64,000 nucleotides of DNA from Amycolatopsis sp. CA-128772 (GCF_002904295.1 NZ_PPHG01000080.1:142836-206835), one strand, 5' to 3'. Numbered from the stretch's first letter, positions 8,310 to 16,131 are shown. Program-made: numbers and translations. The notes: generated by a model from the sequence alone, not told the origin.

Positions 8310-8747
8310 ATGATCGACCTGGGTGAAGACCCCCTGAAGCTGGACCGGCAAGTGTGCTTCGCGCTGTCGGTGGCTTCGCGCAGCGTGATTGCGATCTACC
8401 GGCCGCTGCTGGAGCCGTACGGCCTCACCCACCCGCAGTACCTGGTGATGCTGGCGCTGTGGGAGCAGTCACCGCGGTCGGTGAAGGAGCTCGGCGCGGC
8501 CCTGCGCCACGAGCCGGCGACGCTGTCGCCGCTGCTCAAGCGCCTGGAAGCGCTGGGGTACCTCACGCGCAGCCGCAGCCGCTCGGACGAGCGCCGGCTG
8601 ACGGTGGAGCTGACCGGTACCGGCCGGGCGCTGCGGGCCGAGGCGGAGAAGATCCCGTACAAGGTGGTCGAGACGCTCGGCATGGAGGTGGCCGAGCTGG
8701 AAGCCCTGCACGGCGTGCTGAGCCGCGTCATCGCCGCGACGGCCTGA
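8310..8747 (+). CDS. MarR-family regulator of the one-cysteine OhrR type
   Basis: 145 residues. The N-terminus has LKLDRQVCFALSVASR with the cysteine at residue 16, equivalent to the reactive Cys15 of OhrR-type peroxide sensors. The winged helix follows: YLVMLALWEQSPRSVKELG, then ALRHEPATLSPLLKRLEALG and the wing SRSDERRLTVEL. Family members repress organic hydroperoxide resistance genes until the cysteine is oxidised. No ohr gene is adjacent; the neighbours are a DUF5313 gene and an F420-type oxidoreductase, which are possible targets. The TTAGTGCACTAA palindrome lies 29 bases upstream. Confidence 0.85.
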   Translation: MIDLGEDPLKLDRQVCFALSVASRSVIAIYRPLLEPYGLTHPQYLVMLALWEQSPRSVKELGAALRHEPATLSPLLKRLEALGYLTRSRSRSDERRLTVELTGTGRALRAEAEKIPYKVVETLGMEVAELEALHGVLSRVIAATA

Positions 8748-8754
8748 GGAATGC

Positions 8755-8772
8755 CCCGCCGCCGGGCGGGGT
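8755..8772 (+). terminator. hairpin between OhrR-like and LLM oxidoreductase genes
   Basis: CCCCGCC-gccg-GGCGGGG forms a 7-base-pair GC stem followed by TT. It begins 7 bases after the regulator stop and ends 10 bases before the next start. It may act as a partial terminator or mRNA processing site. Confidence 0.45.
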
Positions 8773-8782
8773 TGGACCCGGT

Positions 8783-9664
8783 GTGCTGAAGATCAGGCTG
8801 GGTGTCGCCCCCGCGGCCGGCACCGGTCCGGCGGAGTTCGCCGGGCTGGCGCAGCGGCTGGAAGAAGCCGGCGTCGACTCGCTGTGGCTGTCCGAGCTGG
8901 TCTACTCGCCCGAAGTCGACCCGATGATCGGGATGGCGCACGCGCTCGCGCGGACGTCGAAGCTCAAGGTCGGCACCGGCGTGGCGATCCTGCCGGGCCG
9001 CCATCCCGTCCTGGTCGCGAAACAGCTGCGCACGCTGGCCGGCCTCGCGCCCAAGCGAGTGCTGCCGGTGTTCGGCCTCCGCCCGGCCCGCGCCGCGGAG
9101 AACGCCCTGTTCCCGGTGCCGCCGGGCCGCCGCGCGGCGGTGTTCGACGAATCGCTGGTGCTGCTGCGACGGCTGCTGGAGGAGGACGAAGTGTCCTTCC
9201 ACGGCGAGTTCTTCGACGTCGACGGCGCCCGTCTCGGTCCGCGCCCGGCGAAGCGCCTCGACGTCTGGCTGGGCGGGTCGGCCCCGGCGGCCCTGCGCCG
9301 CACGGGCCGGCTCGCGGACGGCTGGCTGGGCAGCTTCCACACGCCCGCCCAGGCGCGGGCCGCCCGCCTCGCCATCCAGGAGGCCGCCGCGGAGGCGGGC
9401 CGCGAGATCGAAGAAGACCACTTCGGGCTCAGCCTGGCGGTGGCCGACCACGGCGTGCCGCCCGAGCTCGCGGCGGTGGCGGCCCGCCGGAGTCCCGGCG
9501 TCCCGCTGCCGGACCTGGTCGCGACGAGCTGGCCGGAGGCCCGGCGCCTGGTGGAGCAGCACATCGAGGCCGGGCTGTCGAAATTCGTCATCCGCCCCGC
9601 GCACGGCGATTTCCCGGATTTCCTGGAGAAGTTCCAGGCGGAGCTGGTGCCGCTGCAGAACTAG
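8783..9664 (+). CDS. LLM-class oxidoreductase, probably F420-dependent
   Basis: 293 residues from the GTG at 8783. This is a bacterial-luciferase-like TIM barrel: LRLGVAP-type first strand, GVDSLWLSELVYSPEVDPM, LKVGTGVAILPGRHP and KRLDVWLGGSAPAALRRTGRLADGW. These match the actinobacterial MSMEG_3544-like subfamily annotated as F420-dependent oxidoreductases. The likely reaction is hydride transfer from reduced F420 to an unidentified substrate. It lies 35 bases after the OhrR-like gene, so it may be co-transcribed and respond to peroxide. Its 3' end overlaps the next, convergent gene by 4 bases. Confidence 0.85.
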   Translation: MLKIRLGVAPAAGTGPAEFAGLAQRLEEAGVDSLWLSELVYSPEVDPMIGMAHALARTSKLKVGTGVAILPGRHPVLVAKQLRTLAGLAPKRVLPVFGLRPARAAENALFPVPPGRRAAVFDESLVLLRRLLEEDEVSFHGEFFDVDGARLGPRPAKRLDVWLGGSAPAALRRTGRLADGWLGSFHTPAQARAARLAIQEAAAEAGREIEEDHFGLSLAVADHGVPPELAAVAARRSPGVPLPDLVATSWPEARRLVEQHIEAGLSKFVIRPAHGDFPDFLEKFQAELVPLQN

Positions 9665-10449
9665 CCGTGGTTGAGGTTGCCGTGCAGCCGGCCGACCTGG
9701 ATGGCGGTCCCGCCGTGCATGCCGTTGATGACGTTGGAGGTGCTTTCCGGCGCCGGCCCCGGATCGATGGCCGCCTTGGCCGCGGCCAGCTCTTCGGCGT
9801 AGTCACCGGCCCCGTACCGCAGCAGGTCCCCGCTCGGGTTCGGGACGTAGAGGTAGACGGTCCCGCGGTACTCCTTGACCGAGACGTCCGCCGGTACGAC
9901 CTTCGTCGCGGGCAAGGTGGCGTATTCGCTGGCCAGCACGTCTTCGAAGACCCGCTGCGAGAGCGCGACGGCGAGGAAGGTCTGATCGGGATCCGACCGC
10001 TCCAGCAGGGCCCGCACGGGGCCGGCATCGAGCAGCCGGTGGGTGGTGATGACCGCACTCCCGACGGCGGCGGCGGCCGAGGTCGTCCCGTCAGCGGGTT
10101 CGAGCACGGGCCCGACGTTCAGGCTGGCCCGCATCCGCAACCGCACGGACCGCGCACCCGGCCGAAGCCGCGCATCCCGCTCGGCGAGGACGACTTGAAG
10201 CTCATCGAAGAACCGGCTCACGACGGCGGGCAGGAACCGCGGATCGAAGCCGAGACCGTAGCCGTCACCGGTCCCGTGCGGGAACAGGGGCGTGTCCCAC
10301 ACTTCACTCAGCCCGGCGCGTTCGAAAGCCAGAGCCAGCACATCGGGGATGGCCTCGGAGACGACGGCTTGGGCGGTATCGGAATTGCTGCCGAACCCCT
10401 TGGTGTCGACCACCAGCAGAGCCCGGTACGGCGGAAGTTCGGCGAGCAC
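9661..10449 (-). CDS. class III nucleotidyl-cyclase-like protein with C-terminal QVGRLHG motif
   Basis: 262 residues, GTG start. The first strand RALLVVDTKGFGSN places an aspartate (D15) where class III cyclases bind metal. HGTGDGYGLGF (58-68) carries the second aspartate (D62) in a G-D context, and LRMRASLNVGPV matches the following strand. The fold and both metal residues therefore look cyclase-like, but I cannot confirm activity. A linker follows, and the protein ends in GTAIQVGRLHGNLNHG. That short motif is echoed at the N-terminus of the divergent NB-ARC protein (GVVVQAGTITGDV). The two genes share a 141-base intergenic region, suggesting a two-component signalling or immunity module. 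Confidence 0.65.
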   Translation of the reverse strand: MLAELPPYRALLVVDTKGFGSNSDTAQAVVSEAIPDVLALAFERAGLSEVWDTPLFPHGTGDGYGLGFDPRFLPAVVSRFFDELQVVLAERDARLRPGARSVRLRMRASLNVGPVLEPADGTTSAAAAVGSAVITTHRLLDAGPVRALLERSDPDQTFLAVALSQRVFEDVLASEYATLPATKVVPADVSVKEYRGTVYLYVPNPSGDLLRYGAGDYAEELAAAKAAIDPGPAPESTSNVINGMHGGTAIQVGRLHGNLNHG

Positions 10450-10590
10450 GGTGAGCCCTTCCTGATCGCGGCCGCAGCCATCCGATTCTGACGGACGGGC
10501 GTACTTTCGGGGTAATTCCGCCGGGTTTCGGTGCGTCGGCGAGCGGACGCCGGGTAGACAGGGAAGTTCCGGACCGGCGGGAGTGCTCGG

Positions 10591-12858
10591 ATGACGTCTC
10601 GGAGCGGGGCCACCTCACCACCCGGAGTCCGCAATTCGCTCGGGGGCGACGCGGCCGGCGTGGTGGTGCAGGCCGGAACGATCACCGGTGACGTGTGGAT
10701 CGCCGGCCCGCGGCCACCGGAGCCGGCTCCGGTACCCCACCAGCTGCCGGCCGCGCCGTCGCACTTCACCAGCCGGGACGACGAGCTCGCGGCCTTGGAC
10801 GACGTGGCCGGGGAAGACACCGGTGGACGGCCCGCGCTCGCCGTGCTCGTCGGGCCGGGCGGCGTCGGCAAGACCGCGCTCGCCGTCACCTGGGGTGGCC
10901 GGCGTGCGGCCGGCTACCCCGACGGTCAGCTCTACGCCGACCTGCGGGGGTTCTCGCCGGGGACCGCGGTGCTGCCGGAGGAGGCGCTCGGCGCGTTCCT
11001 GCGTGCGCTGGGCGTGGCGCCCGAGCGCGTCCCGCCCGACCTGGCCGAGCAGGCGGCCCTGTTCCGGACGATGACCGCGGGCAAGCGGTTGCTGGTCGTG
11101 CTGGACAACGCGTTCTCGGCGGCCCAGGTCCGCCCCTTGGTGCCCGCGTCCGCCGGCTGCCTGGTGGTCGTGACCAGCCGCCTGCGGCTGGACGGGCTCG
11201 GCTCCGAAGGCGCGCGGTTCCTGGACGTGGCGCCCCTTTCGCAGCCGAACGCCGTCGAGCTGGTGGTGCGGGCCGTGGGCCGGTCGAGGGTCGCCGGCGA
11301 GCTGGCCGAGGTGGCGGAGCTGGCGGCGCTGTGCGGACGGCTGCCGATCGCGCTGCGCGTGGCGTCGGCCCGGCTGGCGTCCCGGCCGCGGTGGCCGGTC
11401 GCGCGGGTGGTCGCCGAACTCGGCGACGAACGATCCCGGCTGAGCAGGCTGGCATCGGAAGGCGACGCCCCGGTGTCGGCGATGTTCGACTGGTCGTACC
11501 GGGCCCTGCCGCCGACGGCCGCCACGCTGTACCGGCTGCTGAGCGAGTTCCCGGGTGCGACGTTCGGCGTCGACGTGGCGGTGGCGGCGGCCGGCCTGGC
11601 CGAGCCCGCGACGGCCGACGGCCTGCAAGTCCTCGTGGACGCGAGCCTCCTGGAGGAGGTCGATGAGCTCCGGTTCCGGTTCCACGACCTCGTCCGCCTG
11701 CACGCCCACGCGCAGGGTGACGACGGCCGCGCCGAGGTGCTCCCGCGGGTGGCGACCTGGTTCCTGCACGAGATGACGCGGGCGAACATGGTCGTCATCC
11801 CGCTGCGCTGGCGGATCAGCCCGGTGTGCGAGCAGTACCGCACCGCACCGCCCGCGTTCGGCTCGGGACGGGAAGCGCTCGACTGGCTCGACGGGCAGCT
11901 GCCGAACGTGCTGGCGGTGCTCGAGGAAGCCGGTGAACACGGGCACGACCGGCTGGCGTGGCAGCTGTGCGAGGCCCTGTGGGAGCTGTTCCTGCACCGC
12001 AAGCACTTCCCCCGGTGGTTGCGCTCGCACGAGATCGGCATCGCGGCGGCGCAGCGCTGCCAGGATCCGGTCGCGGAGTCGCGCCTGCGCTGCCAGCTCG
12101 GCCGCGCGTACCTCGACCTGGGCCGGTTCGAGGCCGCGGAGCGCGAATGCGGCCGCGCGCTGGAGCTGGCGCGCGCGGCCGGGAGCCGGCACAACGAATC
12201 GGTGGCCCTGGACCAGCTGGGAACGGCGGCGCAGGGCCGCGGTGACGTCCCGGCGGCGGTCTCGTTCTTCACCGGCAGCATGGCGATCGAGGCGGAACTC
12301 GGCATCGAACGCGGCGTCGCGCAACGCCACCGCCGGATCGGCGACCTCCTGGCGACGGTCGATCGCGACGGCGAAGCGGCCGAACACCTCGAACGGGCGC
12401 GCCGGATGTTCGCCGGCCTGGGTGACGAGAAGGACGAGGCCAAGGTCCTGGTCGGCCTGGCCCGCCTGGACGCCCGCGGCGGCGACGTCGCCTCGGCGAA
12501 GCGTCGCCTGGAGCGGGCGCACGCGGTGCTGGCGGAGTCGGGGTCAGTGTTCTACCAGGCGGACGTCCTCGTCGGTTTCGCCGACGTGGCGGAGTGCGAG
12601 AACGACCCGAGGGCGGTCCGCACCCACCTCGTCGAGGCATTGCAGTTGTACGAGCAGGTCGGTGGGCCGCAGGTCGAGCGGGTCCGCGCCCGCCTGCGGC
12701 GTCACGACGTCGAGTTCGCCGAGCCGCCGGCCCCTGAGAACCCAGAGGTACCCGGCGACGGCGGCGAGCTCGCCCCGCACTACTCCGAGATCACCGGAGC
12801 GGTGCCCGACGACCCACCCCACGGCGGCGACGGAAAGCCCGGGCAGCTCGGCGAATGA
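10591..12858 (+). CDS. NB-ARC/TPR STAND ATPase with N-terminal QAGTITG motif
   Basis: 755 residues, ATG start. Residues about 20-40 hold GVVVQAGTITGDVWIAGP. Next is an AfsR-type NB-ARC ATPase: Walker A GPGGVGKT (88-95), DLRGFSPG, Walker B LLVVLDNA (167-174), VVTSRLRL, and a GLPIAL-like CGRLPIALRVA. A winged-helix region (SYRALPPTAATLYRLLSEFPG) follows, and from about 430 a TPR array, for example ARAAGSRHNESVALDQLG and DVPAAVSFFTGSMAIEAELG. STAND proteins of this design act as nucleotide-switched sensors; there is no SARP DNA-binding domain here. The last 100 codons lie opposite a minus-strand ORF. The shared motif and divergent layout link it to the cyclase-like neighbour. Confidence 0.85.
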   Translation: MTSRSGATSPPGVRNSLGGDAAGVVVQAGTITGDVWIAGPRPPEPAPVPHQLPAAPSHFTSRDDELAALDDVAGEDTGGRPALAVLVGPGGVGKTALAVTWGGRRAAGYPDGQLYADLRGFSPGTAVLPEEALGAFLRALGVAPERVPPDLAEQAALFRTMTAGKRLLVVLDNAFSAAQVRPLVPASAGCLVVVTSRLRLDGLGSEGARFLDVAPLSQPNAVELVVRAVGRSRVAGELAEVAELAALCGRLPIALRVASARLASRPRWPVARVVAELGDERSRLSRLASEGDAPVSAMFDWSYRALPPTAATLYRLLSEFPGATFGVDVAVAAAGLAEPATADGLQVLVDASLLEEVDELRFRFHDLVRLHAHAQGDDGRAEVLPRVATWFLHEMTRANMVVIPLRWRISPVCEQYRTAPPAFGSGREALDWLDGQLPNVLAVLEEAGEHGHDRLAWQLCEALWELFLHRKHFPRWLRSHEIGIAAAQRCQDPVAESRLRCQLGRAYLDLGRFEAAERECGRALELARAAGSRHNESVALDQLGTAAQGRGDVPAAVSFFTGSMAIEAELGIERGVAQRHRRIGDLLATVDRDGEAAEHLERARRMFAGLGDEKDEAKVLVGLARLDARGGDVASAKRRLERAHAVLAESGSVFYQADVLVGFADVAECENDPRAVRTHLVEALQLYEQVGGPQVERVRARLRRHDVEFAEPPAPENPEVPGDGGELAPHYSEITGAVPDDPPHGGDGKPGQLGE

Positions 12859-13011
12859 TGCCGCGATCACGGCCCGGGCGTCGGCGAACACGGGGGTCGC
12901 GGGGTGGATCAGGACGTCCGCCAGAGCCGGGTGCTGTCCGCGCCCGGCGGTGACGAAGCAGCCCTTCGCGCCGGAGGCGAGCGCGTAGGTCCAACGCAGG
13001 GGGTCGGTCAC
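12544..13011 (-). CDS. unknown protein, coupled to the GT-B-like gene and antisense to the STAND gene end
   Basis: 155 residues. The GTG start sits in a GTGA overlap with the stop of the upstream 407-residue protein, a classic translational-coupling arrangement, and the first 90 codons have the GC3 pattern of real genes. The sequence (for example KGCFVTAGRGQHPALADVL and AAVGWVVGHRSGDLG) matches no family I recognise. The last 105 codons run antisense across the 3' end of the convergent STAND gene for 315 bases, where the plus strand clearly codes for TPRs until about 12720. The minus gene may therefore have lost its native 3' end by rearrangement. Confidence 0.45.
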   Translation of the reverse strand: MTDPLRWTYALASGAKGCFVTAGRGQHPALADVLIHPATPVFADARAVIAASFAELPGLSVAAVGWVVGHRSGDLGVVRGELAAVAGYLWVLRGRRLGELDVVTPQAGADPLDLRPTDLLVQLQCLDEVGADRPRVVLALRHVGETDEDVRLVEH

Positions 13012-14231
13012 CCGCCCGGCCGGCTTCGCGGCAGCGGAATGGCGGGCCAGGACAGTCGCTGGGGTACGGGTGCAGGGGACAACGGGACTTTTCGCACCGG
13101 TTCGCCGAGACCGAGCAGGGCGTACATCTCCTTCCGGAGGATGTTCGCGGCTTCTCCGGGGCGCGAGGTCAGGAGGCCGGCAACGCGGGCGCCGAGCCCG
13201 CGTGACTGCGCGTCGGCGGCCGCGTGGAGCTGGGGGAGGAGGGGGCGGGAGACGTCCCAGACGGGGGTGAGCTGGGCGAGGACCGCGGTGGGCGTGCCTT
13301 CCAGAAGGGGCTGAGGCCCATGGGGAAGCCGGAGGACGGGGGTGCCGAGGCCGGCCGCGAAGGTGCCGACGGAGGTGTAGTCGGCCATCACGTAGTCGGC
13401 GCCGGCGACGGCGCCACGCCAGTCGGTGTAGGGAACCAGGATGTCGAGCCCGGCCTCGATGGCGTCCGAGAGCCAGCCGAGCACCTGGCCGACACCGTGC
13501 TGGCTCCAGATCAGAGGGTGCAGGGAAGCGACCACCTTTGCGCCGGGTGCGGCGTCGACGATCTGCCGGAACATCTCCGGGTTGTGCCCGAAGCCGGACC
13601 GGGGTGACCACGTCGACGTGACGAGGAGGATTTCCTGATCGTCGGTGACACCGAGGGCGCGCCGGTGCTGGTCGCGGAACTCGGCGGCGGCGACGAGCCG
13701 ATCGAAGGCGATGTCCCCGGCGACGAAGGCGTGCGGGACGGCGTCCGGGCAGATCTCGCCGAGAAGCTGCATTTCCCGGTCGTGGACGAGCGCGATCCGG
13801 TCGGGCCGGACCCGGCCGGCTCGCATCAGCTGCGTGGGATCGAGGCTGGTGACGAGCTCGCCGTCGGTTTCGGTGCGCTGGGGCCGGTACTGTCCGAGCC
13901 CACCACCGTGGGAAACCATGAGCACCGGTCCCCGGACGTCCCAGAGACCGCGAGGACTCGCGCCGAGCACCAGCCCGTGCGAACCCCGGCCGGCTTCCGG
14001 CATGGACAGGAGGACGCCACCACTCGTGCGGATGCGTTCGGCGGTATCCGGCCGGTCTTCCCCGTCCTCCGGAACGGCGTAGACCCGCATCGTCCGGTGA
14101 TCAGTCTCGATGAGGGGGACGAGGTCTTCGAGCCGCGCGAGGGCCACGATGTGCGGGGCGAGCACGAGAACGGACTGACCGATCCGGGTCGCCCAGTGCT
14201 CCCTGCCGGCTACTCCGTCGTCGTCGAGCAT
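13008..14231 (-). CDS. GT-B-like (CDP-glycerol transferase/UDP-GlcNAc epimerase fold) protein
   Basis: 407 residues from the ATG placed 8 bases after AGAGGAG; a GTG three codons upstream overlaps that site. The protein has two Rossmann-like halves. The second contains EILLVTSTWSPRSGFG, AKVVASLHPLIWSQHG, and a nucleotide-sugar-like loop with ADYVMADYTSVGTFAAGLGT followed by PVLRLP. This matches the layout of CDP-glycerol glycerophosphotransferases and related GT-B enzymes, and similar actinobacterial proteins carry uninformative names. Substrate and product are unknown. It overlaps a 39-codon ORF at its start and a 155-codon ORF at its stop, giving a coupled three-ORF unit. Confidence 0.65.
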   Translation of the reverse strand: MLDDDGVAGREHWATRIGQSVLVLAPHIVALARLEDLVPLIETDHRTMRVYAVPEDGEDRPDTAERIRTSGGVLLSMPEAGRGSHGLVLGASPRGLWDVRGPVLMVSHGGGLGQYRPQRTETDGELVTSLDPTQLMRAGRVRPDRIALVHDREMQLLGEICPDAVPHAFVAGDIAFDRLVAAAEFRDQHRRALGVTDDQEILLVTSTWSPRSGFGHNPEMFRQIVDAAPGAKVVASLHPLIWSQHGVGQVLGWLSDAIEAGLDILVPYTDWRGAVAGADYVMADYTSVGTFAAGLGTPVLRLPHGPQPLLEGTPTAVLAQLTPVWDVSRPLLPQLHAAADAQSRGLGARVAGLLTSRPGEAANILRKEMYALLGLGEPVRKVPLSPAPVPQRLSWPAIPLPRSRPGG

Positions 14232-14329
14232 CGTGGCCACTCCTCTCGGCAAGAGGCGTAGCGCAGCGCACCGGCTCGGCTGGCCAGCGCGGGGTACGGT
14301 CTGTGGTCGGCACGGACATCGACCTTCAT
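14210..14329 (-). CDS. 39-residue small ORF overlapping the GT-B-like gene start
   Basis: The ATG is preceded by AGGAGACACCC, a strong ribosome site. The peptide is 39 residues, includes ALRYASCREEWPRC (21-34) and ends in STTTE. Its last 22 bases overlap the start of the GT-B-like gene, so its translation probably delivers ribosomes to that start. It could be a coupling leader, a small structural peptide, or a modified-peptide precursor; two cysteines lie near its C-terminus. I do not recognise a family. Confidence 0.5.
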   Translation of the reverse strand: MKVDVRADHRPYPALASRAGALRYASCREEWPRCSTTTE

Positions 14330-14670
14330 GGGTGTCTCCTCGAGCGGGCCGCTCACGTCGGCGGCGGGCTGGACATGGGTTGCGATCGCGTGAACGCGAC
14401 CGAGTGCGGCACCGCCTCGGCCGGCGGTGCAACGCGGACAACCCTGTCCAAGGGAGAGACACCTCGAAGGCCGGCTACGGACTTGTGGTCCGCGTGTTCA
14501 GCCTCAGTGGCTTCGAGTCACCGATCAGAGTGACTTCGTGTCCCCGGAGTGATGATCATGGGTCATTGGCCCCAGACGGTGGCTTCGTCCCCGGGATGCG
14601 GGGTCGTATGCTGGCGCCTCGGCAGTATGTCCGCGCTTGCGTCAAGGTGGGTCGGAGGTATTGCCCTTCC
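14330..14670. other. intergenic region without a supported gene
   Basis: This stretch holds the upstream region of the minus-strand 39-codon ORF. The only structure I see is a 6-8-6 inverted repeat, AGTCAC/GTGACT, at 14516-14535. No frame here shows both a ribosome site and consistent codon bias, and no clear -35/-10 pair stands out. Confidence 0.5.
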
Positions 14671-14705
14671 GAAGCGGTCCCTGGGTACCAGCCAGGGGCC
14701 GCTTC
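14671..14705 (-). terminator. hairpin downstream of XRE gene
   Basis: GAAGCGG-t-CCCTGG pairs with CCAGGG-g-CCGCTTC around a GTACCAG loop, a 13-base-pair stem with one mismatch. It starts 17 bases after the XRE stop on the minus strand. There is no T-run, as is common in actinobacterial terminators. Confidence 0.6.
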
Positions 14706-14721
14706 CTTATGCGCGTTTCAT

Positions 14722-15585
14722 TCAGTCCTCCAGCTTCCGCAGCATGCTGTCGATGAAGGCGGGTGTTTCGTCCGGAGTCAGGGCAGCGTCCTCCAAGCGG
14801 TAGAAGATCTGGATGAACTGGGCGGCCTTTTCGGCGCCGATCACGTCGTCGAAGAACTGGTCGCCGTCGGGTTGCTCCAGGTTGAGGAACAGGTCGTTGG
14901 ACTGCTCGGAGAGCTGAAGGAGCTCGAAGGAGCTCTGCATCCCCTCCACCCATCCCGCTTTGAACGGCAGGACCTGCAGGGTCACGTTGGGCTTCTGGGC
15001 CACTTCACGCAGGTGACGTAGCTGGGTCAGCCAGTTCTCGCCGTCGGTGATGCGACGGTGCAGCACTGACTCATCGAGGATGAAGAAGTGCTCGAGTTCG
15101 GTGTCTTCGAGCCGTCTTTGCCGATCGGCACGCAGTTTGATCCGTCGTGCCTGTACGTCGGGGTCTCCGGTGTTGTTAGTGACCAGAGAGCGGGTGTACT
15201 CCGGTACTTGCAGCAGCCCCGGCACGAGGTGCAGCTGGTATTGGCGGAGGACGGTTGCCGCCGTCTCCAGGCCGAGGAACTTCACGAACTCGGGTTTGAC
15301 GAATCGCTTGTACTGATCCCACCAGCCGGGTTCCCGGCCGGCCTTGGCCATGGCGACGTAGGTTTCGACGCGATCCCGGTCGGTGATGCCGTAGTGCAGG
15401 AGAAGGGCTTTCAGGTCGGTGATCGACAAGCCCACGGCGCCGTTTTCGATGCGGATGAGCTTCGAAGTCGACCAGTCCAGCGCTTCCGCGACGTCCTTTT
15501 GGGTGAGCTGCAGGGCTTCTCGCGCCTCCCTTATCTCTGCCAGCACTCGCCGCTGGCTGACCACTGGCGAGTGCGCCCTAGTCAT
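14722..15585 (-). CDS. XRE-family regulator with DUF5753 domain
   Basis: 287 residues from an ATG with GGGAG upstream. The N-terminal helix-turn-helix (LTQKDVAEALDWSTSKLIRIENG, about 27-49) is followed by a DUF5753 domain with VPGLLQVPEYTRSLV, HFFILDESVLHRRI, VTLQVLPFKAGWVEGM and FYRLEDAALTPDET. These proteins typically pair with DUF397 genes in actinomycetes, and one lies upstream on the same strand. Such pairs influence development, antibiotic production or act as toxin-antitoxin-like modules. A strong terminator separates the two genes here, so they are probably separate transcripts. Confidence 0.93.
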   Translation of the reverse strand: MTRAHSPVVSQRRVLAEIREAREALQLTQKDVAEALDWSTSKLIRIENGAVGLSITDLKALLLHYGITDRDRVETYVAMAKAGREPGWWDQYKRFVKPEFVKFLGLETAATVLRQYQLHLVPGLLQVPEYTRSLVTNNTGDPDVQARRIKLRADRQRRLEDTELEHFFILDESVLHRRITDGENWLTQLRHLREVAQKPNVTLQVLPFKAGWVEGMQSSFELLQLSEQSNDLFLNLEQPDGDQFFDDVIGAEKAAQFIQIFYRLEDAALTPDETPAFIDSMLRKLED

Positions 15586-15744
15586 GATCGTTTCACTCCC
15601 TTGCCGCTCGGGTGGCATCCTGTCGATGTGCCACATAGCAGAACGATAGCACCAGGATTGGCAGGCGTCAGGATGTATTCACCCTGAATGGCAGGTGGAT
15701 TGCTGCAAGCTGGCCGCTGGGGCCTCGCGCGTGCGCCACTCAGG

Positions 15745-15789
15745 GCAACAAAAAGCCTGGTCGGGCCCGTGGTGGGGCCAGACCAGGCT
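15745..15789 (-). terminator. rho-independent terminator after the DUF397 gene
   Basis: AGCCTGGTCgGGCCC and GGGCCaGACCAGGCT form a stem of about 14 base pairs. On the minus strand the stem is followed directly by TTTTTGTT. This is a textbook intrinsic terminator, rare in this GC-rich window. It lies 17 bases past the DUF397 stop. Confidence 0.85.
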
Positions 15790-15805
15790 GAGGTGTCCGT
15801 CCGGA

Positions 15806-16021
15806 TTACAGGTGGTGGCGGTCGAGGAATGCTCGCCACGCCTCCGAGGTGACCGACAGCGTTGGCTCGGGCGCTTTCGAATCTCGCAGGTACACCTGGG
15901 CGGCCGATCTGGCTACTTCCACGCAGGCGTCGCTCCCGCTGCTGCTGCTGGCCGAACTCTTCACCCAGGTCAGGTTGAGTGAGTCGGTCTCGATCGAAGG
16001 TTGCCCGACCTGTTCGGCCAC
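15806..16021 (-). CDS. DUF397 domain protein
   Basis: 71 residues from a GTG preceded by GGGGGAA. The DUF397 core is complete: LTWVKSSASSSSGSDACVEV, AAQVYLRDSKAPE and a C-terminal AWRAFLDRHHL. DUF397 proteins are small partners of XRE/DUF5753 regulators, and the regulator gene follows 220 bases downstream. A longer in-frame extension to 16198 lacks DUF397 features and has atypical codon use, so the GTG start is preferred. A TTGATC/TAAGAT promoter lies about 80 bases upstream. The molecular function is unproven for most members. Confidence 0.9.
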   Translation of the reverse strand: MAEQVGQPSIETDSLNLTWVKSSASSSSGSDACVEVARSAAQVYLRDSKAPEPTLSVTSEAWRAFLDRHHL

Positions 16022-16103
16022 GTGCGTTCCCCCGCTTCTGGACGGGCGCGTGCCGGCCGGCCGGGTCGGCATTGAGGCCGGAACGTCGCGTAGGCGTGCA
16101 TGA

Positions 16104-16131
16104 ATCTTAACTGCGGAACGTGACGGATCAA
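16104..16131 (-). promoter_or_regulatory. predicted sigma-70-type promoter for the DUF397 gene
   Basis: On the minus strand TTGATC is followed after 16 bases by TAAGAT, close to the TTGACA/TATAAT housekeeping consensus. It lies in one of the few AT-richer spots of the window and would give a 5' leader of about 75 bases before the GTG at 16021. Confidence 0.55.

Noticed and set aside
14516..14535. 6-8-6 inverted repeat AGTCAC/GTGACT in the 14.3-14.7 kb gap
   Set aside because: Short arms of this size occur by chance in a window this long, and it is not close to a start codon.
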